Part shown: positions 6,066 through 11,334 of the stretch, one piece after another
How positions within the stretch are numbered: position 1 is the stretch's first letter
How the letters are laid out: every line of letters starts with the position of its first letter
NCBI GenBank assembly: GCA_910584235.1
Contig: CAJTZD010000091.1
Span: 1-11,334 of the forward strand
Length of the DNA: 11,334 bases
Direction of reading: 5' to 3'
DNA from: an uncultured Acetatifactor sp.
GTDB taxonomy: Bacteria > Bacillota > Clostridia > Lachnospirales > Lachnospiraceae
Notes under the pieces: model-generated
The model's database searches: none
What the model was told of the DNA's origin: nothing
What the model saw: only the letters and a program-made list of their open reading frames with translations
Position numbers and translations under genes: made by a program

Positions 6066-7945
6066 GATTAGGGAGTCAAAAGGGTATTTGTAGTTAATCC
6101 TTTTTACGATAGGAACTTTGAAAACTGAATATATTGCTGTAAATTTTCAGGAATGTAGATTTTGGATGGCTTTTGATGCTTATCGCAGATGGATGTTCCA
6201 CCATTTTCAGGCCGCTGCCGTTTTTTGGACGCACTTATCCTGGCCCTGCATATATTTGCAGAACTTTTTGATATTTAACGCACCTATTTTGCATCCGAAG
6301 AAGAAACGGCTCCGTATCAGTCCGCGTACCGGGATTTTATCGATTCCGTATTTTCGGTGGAGGATGGATGGTATTGTTTCCACCCCGTTGCGAAAACGGC
6401 TCGGCTTTTTGAAGTCTTCGGTGCTGCGTTCCCTTTGCTGTTTCGCCCTCTGGTTCGATTTGGAGGATACCGTTTTCCTGCTTACACGTTTGAATATTTT
6501 AGGATGGCATTGTTCTTTATGTGGGCAGTCCTGGCACTGGCTCTTTTGGAAGGAAATGGTGCACTGGCCAGTCTCCTGGTTATAGCTGCAGCTTTTCGGT
6601 TCATGCCCGCCGGGGCATCTGAGGACATTGCTGCCATCCTCGCTGAATTCAAAATCAGCCAGGATGTCCTCGGCTTCCCGGCCTGTAAGGTCCGTGGTGA
6701 CAAGGCGCACATTTTTTCGGCAGCCATTTCTTCATTCTGCACACCGCTGTAGGCGCCGTCCGTCACGATCGTTGCTGCTTCAGCCTGCTTTTCCATGCCA
6801 TCCAGGGTCTCTTTCAGGAACTGGCTGTCACTGTGGACGTTCTGCTCATACTGGTAATCCTCGATGATGCTCCCGTTCCTGCCGGATGCCTCTATGACAT
6901 TTGCCACGTACCCTCGGTGCTGTCTCCCGGCTTTTTCCCGGTATGTCGCATCCGGGTCGGCAGGGTTCTGCAGGATGGATGCATCCATGCCGCCGTCTTC
7001 TTTGGTACGCAGGCGGTAGGTGCCATCTTCCTTTTGCACGGCCTGCTCTTTCAGTACACGCAGAAGAAGCTGGTAGCTGCTGGAATCATCATAATCTGAC
7101 CCGCAAAGCTCTTTCAATGTAGCCGCATCCTTTAGGACTGTGTCTATCTTTGCGGAAGTCTCCTCACTGTGGTTGTGGTATATGACCCGGTTCCTGTCGT
7201 CCGCTTCTGTATAATGCCGTAGATGTTCTGGGATTCCATGCGTTTTTGCCATCTCTTTCGCGAGGTTCGCCACGCAGGTGTAGAGCAGTTCCAGACGCCC
7301 CATCCGCTTGATGTTGGAGGCGACCATCAGGCTGTCCATCCGCTTCAGGCTGCTGTCGATCCTCATCAGTTCCGCCATTTCCGATGACAGGGAAGTGATG
7401 GTCCCATGAAAGAGGTCCACTCCGTGCTCTGTCTCATATGCGGCGCACCTTGCACGGAAACGGCTGAGCGTCCTGTCGCTGAGCGGCTGTTCCGCAAAAG
7501 ATGTTGTGTGGAGGGCATACTGGAACCGGATGTCGAACATCAGGGACTCCAGCAGCTCATCATCTGAAAGATTGGTCAGTTCCTTGATCAGCAGCGCACC
7601 GATCTGGACATTGACAGGCGTGTTTGGGCGTGAATCCTTATCGCTGTATAGGACGGCATACGGGATTTCATCAATCTTGGGGAAAATAAATTCCGCAAAA
7701 TATCTCGCCCATGACCTGTCGAGGAATTTCTTTTCCCTTTCAGTCATTGTGGTTAATGGGTCAAAAAGAGATAGCTGCTGTTCTTCCAATCGGTTTGGGA
7801 CAAACGACATAAAAAGACCTCCAATCATTCTTGCTGTTTCCATTATACCTGAAATGAATGGAAAATGCAGCATTTTACAACAATATATTCAGTTTTCAAA
7901 GAACAATTATCATTCAAAAAGGACGTACCTTTTGACACCTAAATC
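6066..7945. mobile_element. IS1182-family insertion sequence
   Basis: About 1,880 bp, inside the normal size range of the family. The outer ends are related inverted repeats: GATTAGGGAGTCAAAAGG at 6066-6083, and the complement of 7928-7945, which reads GATTTAGGTGTCAAAAGG. Further in, 28-bp arms at 6116-6143 and 7874-7901 are complementary with one mismatch. ATTATAT on both sides looks like a 7-bp target duplication. The single transposase gene is on the minus strand. The element sits in the convergent intergenic space between the lipoprotein and NlpC/P60 genes. Removing it leaves about 420 bp between their stop codons. Confidence 0.8.
6207..7810 (-). pseudogene. IS1182-family transposase, frameshifted at an A6 tract
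   Basis: The start at 7810 (MSFVPNRLEEQQLSLF) has GGAGGT 5 nt upstream and a TATAAT at 7842-7847 behind it. The first frame gives 366 residues up to VQNEEMAAEK and includes two acidic catalytic candidates, Asp159 in RMDSLMVASNIK and Asp351 in VTDGAYSG. At the run of six A residues (plus-strand T at 6712-6717) the reading must slip -1. The second frame then reads NVRLVTTDLTGREAEDILAD and ends at 6207. It contains a zinc-ribbon-like cysteine pair (QCQDCPHKEQC) and the likely third catalytic residue, Glu in RFRNGVETIP. The total is about 534 residues, normal for the family. Without the slip the two Asp and the Glu are on separate products. A one-base loss is the simplest cause. Programmed or transcriptional slippage on A6 is the alternative. 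Confidence 0.8.
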
Positions 7946-7952
7946 ATTATAT
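7946..7952. repeat. Target-site duplication, right copy (ATTATAT)
   Basis: Matches 6059-6065 and directly follows the right inverted repeat of the IS1182-family element. Confidence 0.55.
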
Positions 7953-7968
7953 ATAAGCATTAAACAAT

Positions 7969-8012
7969 GATAGTGGGCAGACTTGGATTTCCATCCATGT
8001 CAGCCCACTATC
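7969..8012. other. Large imperfect hairpin between the IS element and the NlpC/P60 gene
   Basis: GATAGTGGGC (7969-7978) pairs perfectly with GCCCACTATC (8003-8012). Inside, after an A-A mismatch, GAC pairs with GTC, and after a T-T mismatch TGGA pairs with TCCA, leaving a 6-nt loop. Neither strand has a good T-run next to it, so it may be a weak terminator for the convergent transcripts, a recombination or IS target structure, or a relic of another element end. Confidence 0.45.
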
Positions 8013-8064
8013 TGAAAGTACTTGTAAACTATGGACTATCGAACCGCCTTGGTACTGAGCGGTA

Positions 8065-8105
8065 TTCCATGTCGTGTGGAAGGGGGACTAATGATTCCCC
8101 CTATC
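8065..8105 (-). terminator. Double-hairpin terminator module, copy B, after the NlpC/P60 gene
   Basis: Read on the minus strand, the module starts 3 nt after the stop codon of the NlpC/P60 gene. GGGGGA pairs with TCCCCC around the loop ATCATTAG. It is followed by TTCCA-N7-TGGAA, a second hairpin, as in copy A at 5801-5836. The U-tract is short, so termination strength is uncertain. Confidence 0.55.
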
Positions 8106-8108
8106 AGA

Positions 8109-8765
8109 TTACACAAGTTTGCTGATACAATCCAGCTGCAGGGTATAATTATAATAACTCTTGGCAGTTGCATCTGTATAGGCGCTGTCATTCCATGTCT
8201 GTGCGGCATCATTCAGATCCTTTGAGGCATCACCGATAGTAATGTTTCCCCAATGAGGACCTTTGGAACCATTGGAGTGTGTATACCAAATGGATTTTAT
8301 ATTGCCTTTTGAATCCCTGAGTATATCATCAACGACAAGGATATGGCCGCCATTATCAAAACGGATGACACATCCGGACTTGACATTTTTGGCTGCTGTA
8401 ATCTTGGTTCCATATGCAGCGTTTGTCAGATTTTCCGCTGAAATGCCATATGCATAGGATAAGAGCCCAGGTAGATTGAGCTTATTTTCAAAGTAGGTCC
8501 GAACTGCGCCATTGGAGGCTTCATTTAAAGCATAGTATACGAGCCCGGAACAGTCAACGCCGGTTGAGGCAGGATTGTTGGTAATATATCTCTGGATTTC
8601 ATCCTTTGTTTTTTGGGCCGTTCCAGCCCAATTGGAAATCGCTTTTATGATTTGAGCAGGGGTATTCTTCCCTCCCAAATAATAGGGAAGTACAAAGCTA
8701 TAGCCGCCATAAGAAAGATGGACATATTCCTCACAGTGGGCACTTAATTGTGTTGAAAAAGACAT
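8109..8765 (-). CDS. Leaderless NlpC/P60-type cell-wall peptidase (endolysin or effector)
   Basis: A 218-residue protein. The catalytic cysteine lies in STGVDCSGLVYYALNEA (Cys72), the signature of the NlpC/P60 papain-like fold. GGHILVVDDI supplies the likely catalytic His141, and the third polar residue could be His163 in YTHSNG or a neighbour. Such enzymes cut peptide stems in peptidoglycan. The domain fills nearly the whole protein, with no separate wall-binding module. There is no signal peptide or membrane segment, so release would need a holin, as for phage endolysins. The start at 8765 has AAGGAG 8 nt upstream. Its promoter (8791-8838) matches that of the SH3-like gene in every spacing, which ties it to the sigma-holin module on the far side of the blaR1 region. 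A phage-derived lysin or an antibacterial effector are both possible. Confidence 0.82.
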   Translation of the reverse strand: MSFSTQLSAHCEEYVHLSYGGYSFVLPYYLGGKNTPAQIIKAISNWAGTAQKTKDEIQRYITNNPASTGVDCSGLVYYALNEASNGAVRTYFENKLNLPGLLSYAYGISAENLTNAAYGTKITAAKNVKSGCVIRFDNGGHILVVDDILRDSKGNIKSIWYTHSNGSKGPHWGNITIGDASKDLNDAAQTWNDSAYTDATAKSYYNYTLQLDCISKLV

Positions 8766-8790
8766 ATTTTTTTCTCCTTTTTTGTTTTTT

Positions 8791-8838
8791 GTAATCGATT
8801 ACATTTATATATAAAGAAGAAAAAAGGATATGTGTAAA
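8791..8838 (-). promoter_or_regulatory. Candidate group 5 sigma promoter plus 12-bp dyad for the NlpC/P60 gene
   Basis: On the minus strand: TTTACA (8838-8833), a 16-nt spacer, CTTTAT (8816-8811), 8 nt, then the perfect palindrome GTAATCGATTAC (8802-8791), an A-rich leader and AAGGAG. This repeats the layout at 994-1041 base for base in spacing, with identical -35 and -10 hexamers. The 16-nt spacers and the palindrome sequences differ, so this is not a simple duplicated segment. Confidence 0.6.
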
Positions 8839-8872
8839 CATTAAATATAGAAAAATTATAAAGTGTTCTTTT

Positions 8873-8992
8873 CTGTATGTTGAACAACCTTGGATTGTCA
8901 CTGATAAAGATGTACACGATCCTGCCGTACTTGGCTGACAAACAGGGATGCTCGGCGGCCTCATATCCATCCTTGTGCATGCATAGGTTCAT
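8873..8992 (-). pseudogene. Decayed transposase fragment, C-terminal part
   Basis: The minus strand reads HKDGYEAAEHPCLSAKYGR then IVYIFISDNPRLF. The pattern of a cysteine, SxKYGR, a beta strand and RLF resembles the segment before the final catalytic part of a clostridial/bacillar DDE transposase group (SKYGRT...RLF...PR). The rest of the protein is missing. The frame stays open past the fragment into the NlpC/P60 promoter, which is non-coding by design, so the fragment limits are approximate. Confidence 0.5.
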
Positions 8993-9080
8993 CTTAGGGA
9001 ACCGATTCTTTAGGGAGAGGTTGTCTGAACTGCTTTTATAAAGGAATAAGTAGAAAGATAAAATAATTAAGATTGGATAT

Positions 9081-9100
9081 AAGGGGGCTGTAGTTCCCTT
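9081..9100 (+). terminator. Possible third copy of the GGGGG...TAGT terminator hairpin
   Basis: AAGGG and CCCTT flank a loop that includes CTGTAG. The wording AGGGGG-N3-TAGT-T/C-CCC is shared with copy A (5801-5836), and the preceding GATA is also similar. No gene precedes it on the plus strand now, so it may be left over from a lost gene. Confidence 0.3.
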
Positions 9101-9103
9101 TAT

Positions 9104-9361
9104 GGTGGTTTCCCACTTGTATCCGCTTCTGCCCTTCTGTTTCCTGACCCCGCTGACAGTCAGGCTTTTCCCGTTCTTTCACAGATGTTCATCTTTTTCT
9201 TCCCTGTGCTCCATGTTCTGGATTCGTCCCACATCTGTCTTATATTTCCGCGGTTTGGATATCTCGTAGTTTGTGGTCTTGACGAACGGGAACTGCCCAT
9301 TTCTCATTGTGTCCTCTTTCATCCACATGAAAGTGGCACCTGTGTCCGTCTTTGAATAGCT
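9104..9361 (-). pseudogene. Decayed IS1182-family transposase fragment
   Basis: The minus strand reads SYSKTDTGATFMWMKEDTMR (residues 1-20) and NGQF, close to the conserved TDPDATFMRMKEDHMRNGQ block of IS1182-family transposases. It then jumps, by an apparent internal deletion, to TTNYEISKPRKYKTDVGR and EEKDEHL. After a TGA at 9179-9181, where the family often has Cys, come KNGKSLTVSGVRKQKGRSGY and KWETT, again family-like. It differs in sequence from the intact element at 6066-7945, so it records an older insertion. Only this block of the gene remains. Confidence 0.6.
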
Positions 9362-9513
9362 GTTGCGCTAGGAGCGTGAAACATTTTTTAGAAAAGGAGC
9401 TGTTCACTAATTTCTAAGCGAGACTGCCCCTTTAAGCTTCCAGCGTATTGTTTCTGATATGTAAAATGTAGCGCTTGATTCCTAATTGCATACAAAATAG
9501 GGAGTATGAACAA

Positions 9514-9544
9514 ACTATAATAAATACAGTAACCGCATTATAGT
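9514..9544 (+). promoter_or_regulatory. Dyad and -10-like element before the truncated XRE gene
   Basis: ACTATAAT (9514-9521) and ATTATAGT (9537-9544) form a perfect 8-bp inverted repeat with a 15-nt spacer. The left arm contains TATAAT, a possible -10 box, though I see no good -35 at the right distance. The dyad lies 18 nt before the ATG at 9562, a typical place for autoregulation by an XRE repressor. Confidence 0.45.
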
Positions 9545-9561
9545 TCAAAGGACATTCACCT

Positions 9562-9690
9562 ATGAGTAATGATTATAACGAAGTGCTAAGACGGCTAAAA
9601 GAAGAGCGAGAGCGAATGTCTTTGTCCCAGAGAGAAATGTACCAGCATGTGGGCATGAGTCAAGGACAATACGGTTCTTTCCGCTGTTAG
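9562..9690 (+). pseudogene. XRE-family repressor, cut off after the first helices
   Basis: ATG at 9562, with AAAGGA upstream, reads MSNDYNEVLRRLKEERERMS, then LSQREMYQHVGMSQGQY, and then GSFRC and TAG. The first 37 residues fit the start of a Cro/CI-type helix-turn-helix, whose recognition helix and remainder should follow. From 9673 the sequence changes to GGTTCTTTCCGCTG, which looks like an insertion-sequence end, so the gene was probably interrupted at that point. The rest of the gene is not seen to the right of the IS256 transposase. Confidence 0.6.
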
Positions 9691-9738
9691 TTGAATTCAG
9701 CGTAAAAAGTACATGAAACAATGCTTTGGCTAGGTAGT
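9673..9738. other. Possible insertion-sequence end (ISL3-like wording)
   Basis: The XRE frame breaks exactly where GGTTCTTTCC begins. ISL3-family elements often have ends beginning GGYTCTTT. No matching end or transposase of that family is in the window, so this is either a solo remnant or the true left end of the IS256-family element. Confidence 0.25.
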
Positions 9739-11040
9739 GTAAAAAAGTTTGTGTCTTAGGTAAAAAATGGCTCCTTTTTGGTAAGAATCTAGATATGGGA
9801 AATCTTATCGAAAAGGAGTATTTATATGCCGGTAGCAAAGGAACAGATTCGACAGATTATTGCAGACAACAACATCAGCAGTGTAACAGATGTCTATACC
9901 CTGCTGCGGGATGGCTTCAAGGACATCCTACAGGAGCTCATGGAGGCGGAGCTAGACGCGACCCTGGGCTATGAGAAGAACCAGAAAAGCGACATGGACA
10001 CCGCCAACAAGCGCAACGGCCATTCCCCCAAGAAGCTCAAGAGCCAGTACGGGGAGTTCCAGATTGACGTCCCCCGGGACAGGAACGGCGAGTTCGAGCC
10101 GAAGATTGTCCCCAAGTACCAGAGGGATGTCTCTAGAATTGAAGAAAAGGTCATCTCCCTCTACGGCAGGGGGATGAGCACCAGGGACATCCATGACCAG
10201 CTGCAGGACCTCTATGGGATAGAGATGTTAGCCGAAATGGTCAGCAAGATTACGGACAAGATCCTGCCGGAGATCAGGGAATGGCAGTCCCAGCCCCTGA
10301 ACCCTGTCTATCCGTTCGTGTTCATGGACTGCATACACTACAAGGTCAGGGAGGAGGGGCGGATACTCAGCCGGGCGGCCTATGTGGTGCTGGGAGTCAC
10401 AACGGAAGGCTATAAGGAAATCCTCAGCATCACGGTAGGCGCCAATGAAAGCTCCAAGTTCTGGATGGGGATGCTGAACGACCTGAAGAACCGCGGCGTG
10501 CAGGATGTGGTGTTCTTCTGTGTGGACGGCCTGCCAGGCTTCAAGGAGGCGATTGGCGCCGTGTTCCCCCAGGCCCAGATCCAGAGATGCGTCATCCACA
10601 TGCTGCGCAACTCGTTCAAATATGTGAACTACAGCGACCTGAAGAAATTCTCTTCTGACTTCAAGGCAGTATACAACGCGCCGAATGAGAAAATAGGCCT
10701 GGACGCGCTGGCCGATATCCGCGATAAATGGGGACGGAAATACCCTTATGCTGTCAGCAACTGGGAGAACAACTGGGAGGATGTAAGCTCCTTCTTTCAG
10801 TTCCCTGACGAGGTCAGGCGCATAATGTACACGACAAACATAATTGAAGGGCTGAACCGCCAGTACCGGAAAGTGACAAAAACAAAAAGCGTGTTCCCCA
10901 GTGACAGCTCACTGGAAAAGATGCTCTATCTGGCAAGCCAGAATGTGGCGAAGAAGTGGACGCAGCGGTACCGCAACTGGGATCAGGTAATCAGCCAGCT
11001 GACAGTCCTCTACGGGGAGCGGCTGACACAATATCTGTAG
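9739..11040. mobile_element. IS256-family element, ends unresolved
   Basis: The left boundary is probably near the GTGTAAAAAAGTTTGTGTC stretch at 9739-9757, which resembles the ends of IS256-family elements. I find no complementary copy between 11041 and 11334. The right end is therefore lost, beyond recognition, or the left boundary is elsewhere. The limits given cover the left candidate end to the transposase stop. Confidence 0.55.
9826..11040 (+). CDS. IS256-family (mutator-type) transposase
   Basis: 404 residues, the usual family length (about 390-410), apparently intact. The catalytic triad is visible: Asp168 in FVFMDCIHYK, Asp234 in FCVDGLPGFKEAI and Glu341 in TTNIIEGLNRQYRK. The family's C-x2-H motif is RCVIHMLRNS at 254-263. 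The N-terminal region (30-110) includes LMEAELDATLGYE and a conserved block around NKRNGHSPKKLKSQYGEF. The ATG at 9826 has AAAAGGAG upstream. Codon use is GC-rich compared with the flanking intergenic DNA, which fits recent arrival. Because the gene reads through cleanly, it may still be active if its ends are present. Confidence 0.95.
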   Translation: MPVAKEQIRQIIADNNISSVTDVYTLLRDGFKDILQELMEAELDATLGYEKNQKSDMDTANKRNGHSPKKLKSQYGEFQIDVPRDRNGEFEPKIVPKYQRDVSRIEEKVISLYGRGMSTRDIHDQLQDLYGIEMLAEMVSKITDKILPEIREWQSQPLNPVYPFVFMDCIHYKVREEGRILSRAAYVVLGVTTEGYKEILSITVGANESSKFWMGMLNDLKNRGVQDVVFFCVDGLPGFKEAIGAVFPQAQIQRCVIHMLRNSFKYVNYSDLKKFSSDFKAVYNAPNEKIGLDALADIRDKWGRKYPYAVSNWENNWEDVSSFFQFPDEVRRIMYTTNIIEGLNRQYRKVTKTKSVFPSDSSLEKMLYLASQNVAKKWTQRYRNWDQVISQLTVLYGERLTQYL

Positions 11041-11045
11041 AAAAG

Positions 11046-11093
11046 GAAAGCCTGGGGCAGGGCGCTATGGAAAAGTGCCGCTGTCCCCAGCCT
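11046..11093 (+). terminator. Hairpin after the IS256 transposase
   Basis: CTGGGG-C-AG (11052-11060) and CTG-T-CCCCAG (11081-11090) form a long stem with one internal mismatch, and GGC with GCC extends it inward. It begins 11 nt after the transposase stop and is followed by CCTTATT. It could be a terminator or part of the IS end. Confidence 0.45.
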
Positions 11094-11141
11094 TATTCCA
11101 TCGGCATCTATAGTATTGCCGGAAAACCCAATCTTATTCCA
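11086..11141. repeat. Direct repeat CCCARYCTTATTCCA, two copies
   Basis: CCCAGCCTTATTCCA (11086-11100) and CCCAATCTTATTCCA (11127-11141) differ at two of 15 positions, 41 bp apart. A nearby GTGGGC-AGA-GCCCAC hairpin (11152-11166) precedes an A-run. The function is unknown, and no gene is seen between 11041 and 11216. Confidence 0.4.
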
Positions 11142-11216
11142 GAGGCCGGGTGTGGGCAGAGCCCACAAAAAATCAGACATTCCTGTATAAAACCTTAGAG
11201 ATTGGCTATACTATAA

Positions 11217-11334
11217 TCAGAAAGATAAATCGACAACAAACTCTATCTTATAATTCGACAGAATATTGTACATATCTGAATTAAAACTTTCCCAATCTGC
11301 TGTACTATAGAAATTGCTTTTTGAACCATTAAAA
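11217..11334 (-). CDS. C-terminal end of an unknown minus-strand protein (partial)
   Basis: From the right edge the minus strand reads FNGSKSNFYSTADWESFNSD, then MYNILSNYKIEFVVDLSF and TGA at 11217. The 38 codons have a natural amino-acid mix, in contrast to the other frames here. The start lies outside the window and the family cannot be named. Confidence 0.45.
   Translation of the reverse strand, partial: FNGSKSNFYSTADWESFNSDMYNILSNYKIEFVVDLSF

Noticed and set aside
6118..7122. Several plus-strand open frames within the IS1182-family element
   Set aside because: They are antisense to the transposase, whose catalytic motifs lie on the minus strand.
10228..10599. Minus-strand open frame opposite the IS256 transposase
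   Set aside because: Antisense shadow of a clearly recognisable transposase.

Overview
The window looks like an accessory region from a low-to-moderate GC Gram-positive anaerobe, most likely a gut Clostridia/Lachnospiraceae-type genome. Evidence: Shine-Dalgarno sites of the AGGAGG type, a TcdE/UviB-type holin, a BlaI/BlaR1-type pair with an RCC1 sensor, a lipobox protein, and IS1182- and IS256-family elements. Base composition is patchy: the left 1.6 kb is AT-rich, while blaI-blaR1 and the IS256 transposase are GC-rich. The species cannot be fixed from this sequence.

Left module (1-1680): an array of CGNNATAGT half-sites and a 22-bp perfect palindrome precede a short sigma-like gene. Next come a phage-type holin and a leaderless protein with two SH3-like segments, which is broken by an in-frame TAG. 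A terminator hairpin closes the block. Middle module (1870-5840): a BlaI-type repressor overlaps a BlaR1-type M56 protease whose outer domain is an RCC1-like propeller. Then come a frameshifted single-pass membrane protein, a lipoprotein and a terminator hairpin. Next (5840-8060): a 42-codon minus-strand remnant and a complete IS1182-family element (6066-7945) with inverted repeats, a 7-bp target duplication and a frameshifted transposase. Right (8065-9560): a leaderless NlpC/P60 peptidase on the minus strand, with decayed transposase fragments upstream. End (9562-11334): an XRE repressor cut off after 37 codons, an IS256-family transposase, and the tail of an unknown minus-strand gene running off the window.

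The main observation is that the SH3-like gene and the NlpC/P60 gene, about 7.7 kb apart on opposite strands, have the same promoter layout: TTTACA, 16 nt, CTTTAT, 8 nt, a 12-bp perfect dyad, then an A-rich leader and Shine-Dalgarno. The two dyads differ in sequence but keep their pairing. TTTACA is the -35 type used by the TcdR/BotR/UviA (group 5) sigma factors, and the sigma-like gene sits beside the holin. I infer a dispersed holin-coupled release regulon: sigma factor, holin, leaderless cell-wall-binding protein and leaderless peptidoglycan hydrolase. It is partly decayed (short sigma gene, amber codon in the SH3-like gene) and split up by IS elements.
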